Position numbers and translations under genes: made by a program. The notes below the pieces were generated by a model. That model saw only the letters and a program-made list of their open reading frames with translations, was not told the DNA's origin and did not search any database. Positions 9,207-17,693 of a stretch of 64,000 nt of DNA are shown piece by piece. This DNA is from Candidatus Peribacteria bacterium (GTDB lineage: Bacteria; Patescibacteriota; Gracilibacteria; Peribacterales; Peribacteraceae): NCBI GenBank assembly GCA_023245865.1, contig JAHFJN010000001.1, positions 661,537 through 725,536 of the forward strand, read 5' to 3'. The first letter of the stretch is position 1; each line of letters starts with the position of its first letter.

Positions 9207-9953
9207 ATGGCTACCATCTACATTCTCTGGCTCCGACAACTCAAGCGCTACTCGCGCTCAAAATCCCGCATGATCGGGTCCCTCGGACAACCTCTCCTCT
9301 TTTTGCTCGCGCTCGGGTACGGATTCGGCCCGATCTTCGAAAAAGCCGGCCAAGGGAACTATGTCCAGTTCATCGCGCCGGGAGTGATTGCGATGAGTAT
9401 TCTTTTTACCGCGGTCTTTTCCGGCATCGAGATCATCTGGGATCGGCAGTTTGGATTCCTGAAAGAAACGCTCGTCGCGCCGGTCTCGCGCACCGCGATC
9501 ATGCTCGGTCGCACGCTCGGCGGGGCGACTGTCGCGCTCTTCCAAGGCTGCATCATTTTCGTCATCACCATCATCGCAGGATTTCGTCCGGAAACATGGG
9601 CGGCGATCCCGATGGCGTTTGTGTTCATGGCGCTTATTGCGCTGCTCTTCACAGCACTCGGCACCGCGATCGCGTGCGTGCTCGAAGACATGCAGGGATT
9701 CCCGATCATCATGAACTTCCTCGTGATGCCGCTCTTCTTCTTGAGCGGTGCGCTGTTCCCGCTGAAAGACTTGCCCGGCCCGATTGCGATCATCACACGC
9801 CTCGATCCTTTAAGTTACGGCGTCGACGGCTTGCATGGGGCGCTCACGGGCACGCTGCAATTCAGTTACCCTGTCGACATCGCCGTGCTTGGGATCATTT
9901 CGATGGTACTGCTGGCGATTGGGTCGTGGTTGTTTTCGAGGATTCAAGTTTAA
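9207..9953 (+). CDS. ABC-2 type exporter permease
   Basis: The membrane partner of the preceding ATPase. About 248 residues with six hydrophobic segments and the ABC-2 pattern: an N-terminal amphipathic region, a central Gly/Pro-rich domain and a conserved Leu-Phe-Pro-Leu-Lys-Asp-Leu-Pro loop before the last helix pair. I chose the ATG at 9207, four bases after the ATPase stop; an upstream in-frame ATG lies inside the previous gene. The substrate is unknown. Its stop codon overlaps that of the convergent LCP gene. Confidence 0.87.
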   Translation: MATIYILWLRQLKRYSRSKSRMIGSLGQPLLFLLALGYGFGPIFEKAGQGNYVQFIAPGVIAMSILFTAVFSGIEIIWDRQFGFLKETLVAPVSRTAIMLGRTLGGATVALFQGCIIFVITIIAGFRPETWAAIPMAFVFMALIALLFTALGTAIACVLEDMQGFPIIMNFLVMPLFFLSGALFPLKDLPGPIAIITRLDPLSYGVDGLHGALTGTLQFSYPVDIAVLGIISMVLLAIGSWLFSRIQV

Positions 9954-10969
9954 AAACTCATCCGATGCCGGAGGGCATCCTGCACAAACGCTCGCAGGTG
10001 TTCCCAGCCTGAAACGTCGTCAGGGTACGATGCAGGCAAGAGTACACTGGCCCCCTTGTACAGTGCGGGGTCACCGGAAACGAGGAGATCGAAGTTGATC
10101 TGCACCGTCTGTACGCGGTCGCGCGAGAGCGTACTGCCGAGCCGAGCAAGGCCGAGAAGCTCCGGCATCGAGAACGTACTTTCCACGTGCTCTGCCGCTC
10201 CGGAAAGCAATGATACAGCGAACACGAATTGATGAAGACGCGACATGCGCCGCACTTTTTGACTCAGTGCTTCCAGGATCTGCTGTTGACGCGCAGAGCG
10301 ATCGAAATCTGTTCCGGAATGACGCGTACGCGCGTATTTGAGAGCAGTAGCACCATCGAGATGTCGGCGCCCTGCGGCAATTTTGAAAAGTCCGGTCGTG
10401 TGTTCCGTCAGTGGATACGCGTTATCGATGATCAAAGCTGGAACATCAATGTCCAGGCCCCCGATGCGATCCACCGCCTTCGTGAACGCGGTGAAATCGC
10501 CCTTGATGACGCCATGAATTTCGACCCCGAGTTTGTTCCCAAGCTCCTGCGCTACATTTTTGAGCGCTTGAAGGGATACCTGCTTCTCCGTGATCGTCGT
10601 GCTCTTGCGAATACGCGCTTTTTCATTGGCATACAAAAGATTGATCCGTTCATCAGGAAGAATGTCATTCTCACTCAGGTACAGATCGCGTGGGATCGAA
10701 AGAAGTACGAGGCTATGCGTGGAGGGATCGATGCTCGCAATCATCATGCTGTCGGTTAAGTCCGCGGCGTCATGATCTTTGTCTCCCACACCGAGCAAGA
10801 GCACATTGGTATGGCCGTACTGATCATGCGGCCTTGTGATCAACACAAACGAAGTAAGCCAGAGAAGAAGAAGCAGCCCGACAACGATTTCCGTGATGCG
10901 ATGGTGCCGAGGCTGCAGAGCAAAGTGCCGCTGAAATGTATGCCATCGATGGTGAAGACTTGCAAACAT
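9950..10969 (-). CDS. LytR-CpsA-Psr (LCP) family protein
   Basis: LCP proteins transfer undecaprenyl-linked glycopolymers onto peptidoglycan outside the membrane. One N-terminal membrane helix at about residues 26-46 is followed by the LCP domain: Asn-Val-Leu-Leu-Leu-Gly-Val-Gly-Asp, Asp-Ser-Met-Met-Ile-Ala, the Ile-Pro-Arg-Asp-Leu-Tyr motif with its catalytic Arg, and Ala-Leu-Lys-Tyr-Ala-Arg-x-Arg with the downstream Asp/Arg pair. Length 339 aa is normal. TATACT lies eight bases before the ATG. Nearby glycosyltransferases make a polysaccharide-attachment role plausible. Confidence 0.9.
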   Translation of the reverse strand: MFASLHHRWHTFQRHFALQPRHHRITEIVVGLLLLLWLTSFVLITRPHDQYGHTNVLLLGVGDKDHDAADLTDSMMIASIDPSTHSLVLLSIPRDLYLSENDILPDERINLLYANEKARIRKSTTITEKQVSLQALKNVAQELGNKLGVEIHGVIKGDFTAFTKAVDRIGGLDIDVPALIIDNAYPLTEHTTGLFKIAAGRRHLDGATALKYARTRHSGTDFDRSARQQQILEALSQKVRRMSRLHQFVFAVSLLSGAAEHVESTFSMPELLGLARLGSTLSRDRVQTVQINFDLLVSGDPALYKGASVLLPASYPDDVSGWEHLRAFVQDALRHRMSF

Positions 10970-11048
10970 GAGGGGACAGTATAGGGGATCTCTGGACTTT
11001 TGAATACCTGCGCGTAGAATCGACGATTGACCTTCCCCCCATCCATCT

Positions 11049-11420
11049 ATGCACGCTCTCGACGCACTCCTGCAGTACCCTGATTATGGGCTTTTGTTCC
11101 TGCGCATCGCAGTGGCCGCCACTTTCCTCGCACACGGCCCAAAGAAATTGAACGGAAGTATGGGAGGATTCATGACCTTCATCGGAGTATGTGAAACCCT
11201 CGGCGCACTCGCGGTGTTGCTCGGCGTCCTCACGCAGTGGGCGGCACTCGGCCTTGGCATCATCATGTGTGGTGCGATCTATAAAAAGAACATGGAATGG
11301 CATGTGCCCTTCGCCGCGAAGGATAAAATGGGGTGGGAGTTTGACCTCATGATCCTCGCCGCGTGCATCGCCCTGCTGACTCTCGGCGCGGGCTCGATGG
11401 TTGTCAGTGTTGGGATCTGA
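11049..11420 (+). CDS. DoxX family membrane protein
   Basis: A 123-residue protein with four membrane helices and the DoxX signature: Arg-Ile-Ala-Val-Ala-Ala-Thr-Phe-Leu-Ala-His-Gly near residue 20, then Lys-Lys-Leu and a Phe/Glu-rich second helix. DoxX relatives are linked to redox homeostasis and to quinone or thiosulfate oxidation, but the function here is not determined. A TAGAAT box at 11015-11020 could be its promoter, about 22 bases from the predicted start. Its 3' end overlaps the convergent glycosyltransferase gene by 17 bases. Confidence 0.8.
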   Translation: MHALDALLQYPDYGLLFLRIAVAATFLAHGPKKLNGSMGGFMTFIGVCETLGALAVLLGVLTQWAALGLGIIMCGAIYKKNMEWHVPFAAKDKMGWEFDLMILAACIALLTLGAGSMVVSVGI

Positions 11421-12762
11421 TCGCCCAGCCTCGCCACAGTACAGCGACTCCTCCACCCACGACGAGCACGATGGGCAGAACTGAAACGATGCCATGCATG
11501 CCAAGCTCGGAGAAAATCGTCGGGGTCAAATTCCCTTCAAGGAAACGCGGAATGTAGAGCTGGAGCAAAGGATTGGTGTATTCCAGCGATGGCGTTGCGG
11601 TGACGATGGTCCCGAGTCCGGTGAAGAGAACCGAGAGTATCGCAAGTGCCGTACCCAGCCGCGGGAAGCGCCTCCACCCGAGCGCCGCGGGGAGCGCGAG
11701 AAAGGGCAACATCGAAGATAAGTAGCGCGGCCCGAGCGCCCAGCCGCCGAGCGCAATGAATCCTCCTATGAGCGTGATCTGAACAATCGGCACGAGCACG
11801 GTGATGAGAAAATGCGAGCGCGGGAGCAGGCGCCAGAGATCCCGATACCCCTCGATAATGAGTAGCAGAAACGGCGTCCAGAAAAAGAGTCCGCGCGCGG
11901 GACTCAGGAGAAGGTAGGCAATCTTGAGGGGAGAGGGCGGGAACGTGATCCCGAAAAATCCCTGATGATGCATGATGCCAAACGACGCCGGCAGATGGAG
12001 GTAGCCGAAGATAAACGGACCACCAAACACGATCCAGTTGTACGCGGGAATGAGCAGGAGCGCCGGGAGGGAACCGAGTAAAAACCATCCGCCCGCACGC
12101 CGACCCTTGGCGAGACTCCAGCAAAAAAGCCCGATCGCGGCGGGGGCGGCGGTGAATTCCCCGGCTGCCGCGAGACCTGCACTGAGCCCTGCCAGAGCAC
12201 TGCTCCACGCTGATGTACAACGGCATTCCAATAACCAGAGCGCAATACAGAGAAGCCCCACCGTCTCACTGTGGGCAAACAGACACGTGGCGTACGGCAG
12301 GGGCGCGGCGCCGAGGAAGAGTGCGAGCGTCGTGACGAGGGCGGCAGAGCGTGAAACGAATCGCACAAGAAAGAGGAAAAGCGCCGCGCCACCGAGCGCC
12401 GTCAGGAGTCCGACGGAGAATGCGGTCGTCATCCAGTCTGAGAGCCACCATCCGCGCGGTGACTCGATCGAAATTCCTGCGATGGAAAGTATGGAACGCG
12501 ATACGAGGAACGCAGGCATCGAAAGGAGAATCGTCGCCGGCGCCTTGGGACTGTAATAATGTCCGTTCACAATCGACACATCGACGGTGTTTTCATGGTA
12601 CGCATCGATCGTCCACTCTCCGCGCTCTACAAGCGCATGCAGGAGATCTAACCGTGTGTTCTGATTCGCTTCGCCCAATTGATGGATCGAGGCATACGTG
12701 AAAAAGAGCAATCCAAAGACAATGATCGACGCCGTTTGCGTGGAGAACGCTTTTGAATTCAT
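11404..12762 (-). CDS. Polytopic glycosyltransferase-like membrane protein
   Basis: A 452-residue integral membrane protein with about ten to eleven helices. A large first extracytoplasmic loop after helix 1 contains Asp-Leu-Leu-His-Ala-Leu-Val and an acidic stretch, followed by Tyr-Ser-Pro-Lys-Ala-Pro. This pattern is typical of GT-C (PMT/ArnT-like) enzymes that use polyprenyl-phosphate sugars, and the next gene encodes a polyprenyl-phosphate sugar synthase-like GT2, which would supply such a donor. TATGAT lies eight bases before the ATG. The exact acceptor is unknown. Confidence 0.65.
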   Translation of the reverse strand: MNSKAFSTQTASIIVFGLLFFTYASIHQLGEANQNTRLDLLHALVERGEWTIDAYHENTVDVSIVNGHYYSPKAPATILLSMPAFLVSRSILSIAGISIESPRGWWLSDWMTTAFSVGLLTALGGAALFLFLVRFVSRSAALVTTLALFLGAAPLPYATCLFAHSETVGLLCIALWLLECRCTSAWSSALAGLSAGLAAAGEFTAAPAAIGLFCWSLAKGRRAGGWFLLGSLPALLLIPAYNWIVFGGPFIFGYLHLPASFGIMHHQGFFGITFPPSPLKIAYLLLSPARGLFFWTPFLLLIIEGYRDLWRLLPRSHFLITVLVPIVQITLIGGFIALGGWALGPRYLSSMLPFLALPAALGWRRFPRLGTALAILSVLFTGLGTIVTATPSLEYTNPLLQLYIPRFLEGNLTPTIFSELGMHGIVSVLPIVLVVGGGVAVLWRGWAIRSQH

Positions 12763-12771
12763 ACAGAGAGA

Positions 12772-13446
12772 TCATACAGATCTATACCGAATCCATGTGC
12801 AGAGAATGATCCACGCTTGCTTGCAAACGTACACGGGAACGTTTGTGACGAGTCGCGAAGGGCGATTCGCGCCGCTCGATGTGATCGGGACAGTCGCAAC
12901 ACGCATCCCCTGCCGCCCGGCTTGGATCACAGTTTCCAATGTGTAGGTGTAGCTGCTATACACGCGCAGGCGCAGTGCCGCGGACCGCGAGAACGCGCGA
13001 AATCCGCTCACGGGATCACGGATTGCAAGACCGCTTACGATGCCGACGACAACACTTCCCAATCGATGCAGCAATGTTTGCACCGTGCGCACACCAATGA
13101 CCATGTCCGCTCGCTGTGTCTGAATCGGTTCGATCAATCGTGCAATGTCAGATCCGCGATGCTGCCCGTCGCCGTCCATCGTGACGATGATGTCCGCACC
13201 CATTGCGACCGCCTCCGTGAGTCCCGCCTCAAACGCACGCGCGAGACCAACGTGACGCGGCAAATGAATCACATGCTTAACGCCTGCACTGCGCGCAACC
13301 GCCGCTGTTTCGTCTGTGCTGCCGTCATCAATCACGAGCGTCTGGATACGATCAACGCCCGCGATTATCTTGGGAAGTTCCGCGATCGTCGCAGCAAGTA
13401 CGCCCGCTTCGTTGTAACACGGAATCTGAATCACGAGCGTTTTCAT
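12772..13446 (-). CDS. GT2 glycosyltransferase, polyprenyl-phosphate sugar synthase type
   Basis: A cytoplasmic GT-A enzyme of about 224 aa, like dolichol-phosphate mannosyltransferase. It shows Ile-Pro-Cys-Tyr-Asn-Glu near the N-terminus, Asp-Asp-Gly-Ser-Thr-Asp for nucleotide binding, the metal motif Met-Asp-Gly-Asp-Gly-Gln-His, and Asp-Pro-Val-Ser-Gly-Phe-Arg. I start it at ATG 13446: the open frame runs 34 codons further but through the tRNA-Glu gene. TGC-TAGGAT (13455-13463) is an extended -10 eight bases before the ATG. It stops ten bases before the membrane glycosyltransferase, so it is probably the donor-making partner. Confidence 0.85.
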   Translation of the reverse strand: MKTLVIQIPCYNEAGVLAATIAELPKIIAGVDRIQTLVIDDGSTDETAAVARSAGVKHVIHLPRHVGLARAFEAGLTEAVAMGADIIVTMDGDGQHRGSDIARLIEPIQTQRADMVIGVRTVQTLLHRLGSVVVGIVSGLAIRDPVSGFRAFSRSAALRLRVYSSYTYTLETVIQAGRQGMRVATVPITSSGANRPSRLVTNVPVYVCKQAWIILCTWIRYRSV

Positions 13447-13466
13447 GTCCTGTGATCCTAGCAGCG

Positions 13467-13541
13467 TGGTAGCCCCACGGGGAGTTGAACCCCGCTTTCC
13501 TGGATGAGAACCAAGTGTCCTAGCCGATAGACGATGGGGCC
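13467..13541 (-). tRNA. tRNA-Glu (anticodon CTC)
   Basis: A 75-base cloverleaf with encoded CCA. The acceptor stem pairs 13535-13541 with 13471-13477 and includes one G-U pair. The D arm, a five-pair anticodon stem around loop TTCTCAT (anticodon CTC, reading GAG) and the T arm with TTCAACT are all present. The extended -10 box of the downstream glycosyltransferase begins four bases beyond its 3' end. Confidence 0.93.
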
Positions 13542-13598
13542 ACGACAAAAAGAACAGCGCGCGGAGTATAGCAGGAAATGGTCAAGAGCACGGCGGTG

Positions 13599-13604
13599 TA
13601 TAGT
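13599..13604 (+). promoter_or_regulatory. -10 box, six bases from ATG
   Basis: TATAGT, then six bases, then the ATG at 13611. The predicted +1 is the start codon. Confidence 0.55.
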
Positions 13605-13610
13605 GGGCCT

Positions 13611-14318
13611 ATGCAGTTCAGCGTTACTCCTGAAGTCTTCGCGCGATTCCCCTCCCTCGCCGTTGGGATCGTTGTTTGCAGAAACATACACACCAATAAT
13701 TCTTCACCGGAAATCCTTGCACTTCTGCGTGATGCAGAAACACGCGCACGTTCCGCGAACCCGGATCCGGAGCGCCTCAAAGAACATCCGACGATCGCAG
13801 CATGGCAAGAGGTCCATCGTGCATTTGGCAGCAACCCCAACAAATTCCCTTCGTCGATTCATGCACTGCTCAAACGCGTGACCAAAGGCAATCCACTCCC
13901 GAGCATCAGTGCGCTGGTTGATCTCTACAACGTCATCTCGCTCAAGTACATCGTGCCCGTGGGCGGAGAAGATCTCGATCAATGCCACGGCGATATTCGT
14001 CTGACGTTTGCAGAGGGCTCGGAAACATTCACCGCGCTCGGAGAGTGCGAGAACGAAGCGCCGGAATCCGGGGAAGTGATCTACCGCGACGACGCTGGCG
14101 TCCTCTGCCGCAAATTCAATTGGCGCGAGGCCGCCCGCACGTGCCTGACAAATCAAACAAAGAATGCCGTCCTCGTCATCGAAGCGATTCCCCCGACAAC
14201 CCGCAGCGATCTCGAAGCCGCGATGAAAGAACTTTCCGAGTTGGTGCACACATTTACAGAAGCGACAACTGAAATGTCTATCCTCGATCCGCTTATTTTA
14301 TCATATGTTAATATATGA
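13611..14318 (+). CDS. Stand-alone B3/B4 (PheRS-beta-like) domain protein
   Basis: About 235 residues resembling the B3/B4 editing domain of phenylalanyl-tRNA synthetase beta, found as a free protein in many bacteria. Visible features are Trp-Gln-Glu-Val-His-Arg-Ala-Phe-Gly, then Ser-Ile-His-Ala-Leu-Leu-Lys-Arg, Asn-Pro-Leu-Pro and Ile-Ser-Ala-Leu-Val-Asp-Leu-Tyr-Asn, and a C-terminal Ala-Val-Leu-Val-Ile-Glu-Ala strand. It may hydrolyse mischarged aminoacyl-tRNA or bind tRNA; this is inferred from the family only. The ATG at 13611 is chosen because TATAGT sits exactly six bases before it. Another ATG upstream at 13578 would overlap the promoter. Confidence 0.75.
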   Translation: MQFSVTPEVFARFPSLAVGIVVCRNIHTNNSSPEILALLRDAETRARSANPDPERLKEHPTIAAWQEVHRAFGSNPNKFPSSIHALLKRVTKGNPLPSISALVDLYNVISLKYIVPVGGEDLDQCHGDIRLTFAEGSETFTALGECENEAPESGEVIYRDDAGVLCRKFNWREAARTCLTNQTKNAVLVIEAIPPTTRSDLEAAMKELSELVHTFTEATTEMSILDPLILSYVNI

Positions 14319-14321
14319 TAA
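14298..14321. promoter_or_regulatory. AT-rich inverted repeat
   Basis: Perfect 9-base arms (14298-14306 and 14313-14321) around a six-base spacer cover the stop codon of the B3/B4 gene. It could be a weak terminator or a binding site for the promoter of the gene at 14386. There is no T-run. Confidence 0.4.
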
Positions 14322-14373
14322 CGTTCGTCGATTGAAGAGAGTTCGAATCTTGCAATATGCACCAAAGTGCAGC

Positions 14374-14379
14374 TATCGT
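14374..14379 (+). promoter_or_regulatory. -10 box, six bases from ATG
   Basis: TATCGT, six bases, then the ATG at 14386. The box decides this start over an in-frame ATG at 14305. Confidence 0.5.
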
Positions 14380-14385
14380 CCACAT

Positions 14386-14757
14386 ATGGAAGGATTCCGA
14401 GCCGTCATCGAAGAGCTCAATGATGAATCATTCAATGGCTTCATTGTTACAATTGAGAAGATCGTCCGAACAGAAATTCCCGATGTAGGGCGTGCTGAGA
14501 TTGTGAATATGTTTGAAACGTTGTTTGAGGGCGAATGTGTGCTCTTCTTCAGGGAACATCAACGCTGGCCGCAAAGACATGAGATGCGTTCTTGCATACA
14601 ACAACTGATTCTTCAGCCAGAAATACTGATCAGATGCGCACGCGATCTGCGACGTCCGATGGCGGAGAAAGCGGAAGAGATGAGGGAGGAATTCAAACGA
14701 ATTCTTCTCAATAAGCAGAGAAATAAAAGAAGAAATCGCGGAGAAGACGCGGACTAG
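14386..14757 (+). CDS. Hypothetical protein
   Basis: A 123-residue, strongly helical and charged protein with a very basic Lys/Arg/Asn tail. No membrane span or motif is seen. The start is set by a TATCGT box exactly six bases upstream; a longer frame back to 14305 would overlap the end of the previous gene. The two cysteines in the N-terminal half of the chain are not arranged as a zinc site. I cannot assign a function. Confidence 0.5.
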   Translation: MEGFRAVIEELNDESFNGFIVTIEKIVRTEIPDVGRAEIVNMFETLFEGECVLFFREHQRWPQRHEMRSCIQQLILQPEILIRCARDLRRPMAEKAEEMREEFKRILLNKQRNKRRNRGEDAD

Positions 14758-14790
14758 TCATGGATTCGTCGAGCTCCCCATGACACCCTT

Positions 14791-15255
14791 TTAGTGATGA
14801 TACCCACTCCCCCTCGTAATCTCCGTCGCACGATAGAGCTGTTCCAGAAAGACCACGCGGCAGAGTTCGTGGGGCAGGGTCATGTCACTGAGTCGCAAGA
14901 TGCGATGCGCGTATTTTTTCACTGCATCCGTGAGTCCGTACGCTCCACCGAGCACAAATGTCATCGGTTCGCCGCGATCGCGCGCTTGCGCAATCACATC
15001 GGAAAACTGCTGTGATGTCATCGCGACTCCCCTTTCGTCGAGCACAAACACTTTCCCTTCCGTTTGCTGTAAGTGATGCAGAACACGCTGCGATTCATCC
15101 TCGCGCTGTCGCGCAGGATCCTTCTCTTTACTGGCAGGTAATTCAATCACTTCAAACCTCAACGCATGCTGCAGACGGTCGGCATAGACTGAACACGCCT
15201 CGCGTGCCCAAGATTCCTTGAGCTTGCCGATGGCAATCAATATGATTTTTTGCAT
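14791..15255 (-). CDS. rlmH: 23S rRNA pseudouridine-1915 N3-methyltransferase
   Basis: A SPOUT-family enzyme that uses S-adenosylmethionine to methylate pseudouridine 1915 in helix 69 of 23S rRNA. The 154-aa length is right. The family signature is present: Leu-Asp-Glu-Arg-Gly in the middle, then Phe-Val-Leu-Gly-Gly-Ala-Tyr-Gly in the knot and Leu-Pro-His-Glu-Leu-Cys-Arg-Val-x-Phe-Leu-Glu-Gln-Leu-Tyr-Arg-Ala near the end. It is a single gene followed upstream by a repeat-filled gap, and no clear -10 box is visible. Confidence 0.94.
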   Translation of the reverse strand: MQKIILIAIGKLKESWAREACSVYADRLQHALRFEVIELPASKEKDPARQREDESQRVLHHLQQTEGKVFVLDERGVAMTSQQFSDVIAQARDRGEPMTFVLGGAYGLTDAVKKYAHRILRLSDMTLPHELCRVVFLEQLYRATEITRGSGYHH

Positions 15256-15261
15256 AGGGGG

Positions 15262-15295
15262 GTGTCATGGTGAGCACGGACGAACCATGACATGG
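15262..15295. repeat. Family A imperfect palindrome
   Basis: The ends read GTGTCATGGTGAGC and GAACCATGACA. Related copies are at 25749, 45411, 49071 and 60689. This copy is intergenic, directly upstream of rlmH. Confidence 0.75.
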
Positions 15296-15312
15296 AAGTG
15301 TCGACCTGGAGT

Positions 15313-15354
15313 TTATCCTGAGCGCAGACGAAGGGACTGTGCTCAGGGTGACAC
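15313..15354. repeat. Family B imperfect palindrome
   Basis: TATCCTGAGC, then GACGAAGGG and GTGCTCAGGGTGACAC. Related copies are at 33304, 36986 and 44441. It lies between the 3' end of rlmD and the start of rlmH. Confidence 0.7.
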
Positions 15355-15355
15355 A

Positions 15356-16807
15356 TTATTTTTTCTGCAAAACACTCACCATCTCCACATGGGCCGTGTG
15401 CGGGAACATGTCGATGGGCTGGACGGTGCGTAGTTCATAACCAGCTTTCAGGAATGCCCCGAGGTCGCGCGCGAAGGTCGCGGCGTTGCAGCTCACGTAC
15501 ACAATGGTACGAGGTGCGTGCGTGATGACCGCCTCGGTCGCAGCCGGGTGAAGGCCTGCCCGCGGCGGATCAACAACGATCACGTTAAACGCGTACTTGC
15601 CGCCCGGTTTCAACTGATCTTTAAGGATCTGCTCCGCGCGTCCTTTATAGAAACTGATGTTGCCGATGCGATTTTTCCCGCTGCTTTTGAGCGCATCTTC
15701 GATCGCGCTCGGATGGCTCTCGATCCCCACCACGCGCTCGCAGTAGCGAGCGAGATACTGCCCGATCGTCCCCATGCCGCAGTAGGCATCGAGCACGGTA
15801 TCGCGCGGCGAAAGATCGGCACCCACAGAGATCGCTTGATACAACTTTTCGGCACCGAGGGTGTTTGTCTGGAAAAAAGAAAACGGAGAAATTTCAAATT
15901 CCAAATCAAACAGTCTCTCCGTGATGTAGGGTTTCCCCACGAGCGTGTGGATGGGGGGCTGCTCGGGCTTATCGTTCAGCGAGGTATTTTCGATCACAAG
16001 GAGCGATTTCAACCCCCCGCGCCCCGCGAAGCGCATGAAGTACTGAAAGAGCGGCTCGAGTTCTTTTTTGCGCGCGTTCACGATGAACCCGATCATGTGC
16101 TCGCCCGTGTGAATGCCGCGGCGAAGCAGCAATGTACGCAGCAACCCTTTGTGGGTCTTGGGATTATAGACAGGGAGACGCGTCTCAGTCATAAAGCGGC
16201 GGACGTCACTGAGAAGGCTCCCGATTTGCTCGTCGTAGAGATGACACTCACTGATCGGAAGAACCGTCGACCATTGGTTCGGCTGATGGAATCCGACGGT
16301 CGGACCTTCATCGAAATAAATCCGCTTGCCGTTTTGCTCCTCCGCACGCATGGAAGCGAATCCGAAACTCATTTCCAATTTATTGCGATAGTGGAAGACC
16401 TGCGGGCTGGGGATGATCTTGAGCACGCGCCCGGGCAGCTGTTTGCGAACGGTGTCATCGGCAGGAGTCAGGTGCTCGAGAGTCTCTCGAATGATGTCTT
16501 CCTTGTACGAAAGCTGCTTGTCGTACGGCAGGTTTTGCCAGGTGCACCCACCGCAATCGTGGAAGTGCTGGCACCGGGGCATGATCTCGTCTTTGGCTTT
16601 CCGAAGCACTTTAAGGATCCTCCCCTCGGCATAGCGATCCTTATGCTTGGTCAGCACAATCAGAAGCTGCTGCCCTGGGATCGACCCCGGGACAAATACG
16701 GGCAAACCGTCGATATGAGCCAATCCTGAGCCTCCGGGAGCCACTTTCTCGATGGTGACCGTGTACTCCCGACCGGCCTGGGCAGTCGGTACTTCAGTAG
16801 TTGACAT
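15356..16807 (-). CDS. rlmD: 23S rRNA (uracil-C5)-methyltransferase, RlmD/TrmA family
   Basis: Methylates uracil C5 in rRNA or tRNA using S-adenosylmethionine. An N-terminal TRAM domain (residues about 10-68) is followed by the iron-sulfur motif Cys-x5-Cys-x2-Cys near residue 78, then the methyltransferase core with Asp-Ala-Tyr-Cys-Gly-Met-Gly-Thr-Ile-Gly, Val-Asp-Pro-Pro-Arg-Ala-Gly-Leu and the catalytic Tyr-Val-Ser-Cys-Asn. RlmD, RlmC and TrmA cannot be separated with certainty by eye; the iron-sulfur ligands and TRAM domain favour RlmD-like. Length 483 aa is slightly long. TATTAT lies seven bases before the ATG. Confidence 0.88.
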   Translation of the reverse strand: MSTTEVPTAQAGREYTVTIEKVAPGGSGLAHIDGLPVFVPGSIPGQQLLIVLTKHKDRYAEGRILKVLRKAKDEIMPRCQHFHDCGGCTWQNLPYDKQLSYKEDIIRETLEHLTPADDTVRKQLPGRVLKIIPSPQVFHYRNKLEMSFGFASMRAEEQNGKRIYFDEGPTVGFHQPNQWSTVLPISECHLYDEQIGSLLSDVRRFMTETRLPVYNPKTHKGLLRTLLLRRGIHTGEHMIGFIVNARKKELEPLFQYFMRFAGRGGLKSLLVIENTSLNDKPEQPPIHTLVGKPYITERLFDLEFEISPFSFFQTNTLGAEKLYQAISVGADLSPRDTVLDAYCGMGTIGQYLARYCERVVGIESHPSAIEDALKSSGKNRIGNISFYKGRAEQILKDQLKPGGKYAFNVIVVDPPRAGLHPAATEAVITHAPRTIVYVSCNAATFARDLGAFLKAGYELRTVQPIDMFPHTAHVEMVSVLQKK

Positions 16808-16829
16808 TATAGTAATAATAGTGTTAAAT
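16801..16829 (+). promoter_or_regulatory. Promoter of the metallopeptidase gene
   Basis: TTGACA (16801-16806), 17 bases, TTAAAT (16824-16829). Its -35 overlaps the first codons of the divergent rlmD gene. The predicted start is about 18 bases before ATG 16855. Confidence 0.5.
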
Positions 16830-16854
16830 TACATCCTTTTCCTTGACTATAACA

Positions 16855-17679
16855 ATGATTATACGTGGAATAACATTTAAAGCGGCGGCGCTGCTCTCGG
16901 TGCTTCTCTCGCTCATGATCTCTGCTTCCAGCATAGCAGAAGGCGTGAGGGGGGCAAGGGCTTCAGACAATGCATTCCACACCGTCAGTCCCGTGCCTTC
17001 CAACGCTAAAAGGAAGCGTCCCGTAGGGGCATGGCTGCTAGCCTCGTTGCAGCAATCGAGCCAAAGCGCACTTCTTGCAATCGTAAACCAACCCGAAATC
17101 CTGCCCCACCAGCGAAACGTTGCAGATACGGTGCTGCGCACGCTCCCCTCCGCCTGCCGCGAACACCTGCAACACTTCGCGGTGCTGTACGACAAGAACA
17201 ACCAACGCGGACTCGGGGGTAAGACGACGATCATCATTGATGGCACGGTCGCAGACAGTGAATTCATGGGTCTGCTCACGCACGAATGCGGACATGTGAT
17301 CCATGGTAATCTCCTCGGAAACGCTCCAAGCGGCGCAAGTGGTTTCCGCGATGGCAATGACGTGTTCTTTCGCGACTCGCCGGCTTTCGCGTTTTTCGCT
17401 CTCTCTTGGAATTCCGAACGTGTGATGAAGGCGGGCCTTGGGGACAAAGATTTCGTCTCGGGTTACGCAAAGTCCGATGCATTTGAAGACTTCGCAGAAA
17501 CCTTCACCGTCTACGCTCTTCACAGACCTGCTATGCGGCAGCAGGCAAAAGTGAGTGCGATTGTCGCCGCGAAGCTGCAGTGGATGGAAATATTTCTCCC
17601 TCTTCCCGAAAACGCCCTCGGTCAGAGCACCTACGCATGGAACGGCAGTGTACCGTGGGACGCGACGAAATTGCCGTAG
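16855..17679 (+). CDS. Secreted zinc metallopeptidase-like protein
   Basis: About 274 residues beginning with an export signal (basic start, then a hydrophobic Leu/Ser/Ala core to about residue 26). The catalytic motif His-Glu-Cys-Gly-His fits HExxH and lies near residue 145. Asp-Ala-Phe-Glu-Asp-Phe-Ala-Glu-Thr-Phe about 65 residues later supplies the third-ligand Glu of a gluzincin. The likely role is an extracytoplasmic peptidase; the substrate is unknown. ATG 16855 is preferred over an in-frame TTG at 16843. The gene ends 14 bases before the next start. Confidence 0.7.
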   Translation: MIIRGITFKAAALLSVLLSLMISASSIAEGVRGARASDNAFHTVSPVPSNAKRKRPVGAWLLASLQQSSQSALLAIVNQPEILPHQRNVADTVLRTLPSACREHLQHFAVLYDKNNQRGLGGKTTIIIDGTVADSEFMGLLTHECGHVIHGNLLGNAPSGASGFRDGNDVFFRDSPAFAFFALSWNSERVMKAGLGDKDFVSGYAKSDAFEDFAETFTVYALHRPAMRQQAKVSAIVAAKLQWMEIFLPLPENALGQSTYAWNGSVPWDATKLP

Positions 17680-17681
17680 TA

Positions 17682-17687
17682 TATACT
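17682..17687 (+). promoter_or_regulatory. -10 box, six bases from ATG
   Basis: TATACT directly after the previous stop codon, then six bases and ATG 17694. Confidence 0.5.
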
Positions 17688-17693
17688 CCCCTC

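Noticed and set aside
13447..13548. N-terminal extension of the GT2 glycosyltransferase through 13548
   Set aside because: It would be translated from the tRNA-Glu gene, and the family motif begins at ATG 13446 behind an extended -10 box.
16824..17447. Long minus-strand open frame opposite the metallopeptidase
   Set aside because: It is a shadow: the plus strand has a signal peptide, HExxH and promoter, the minus strand has none.
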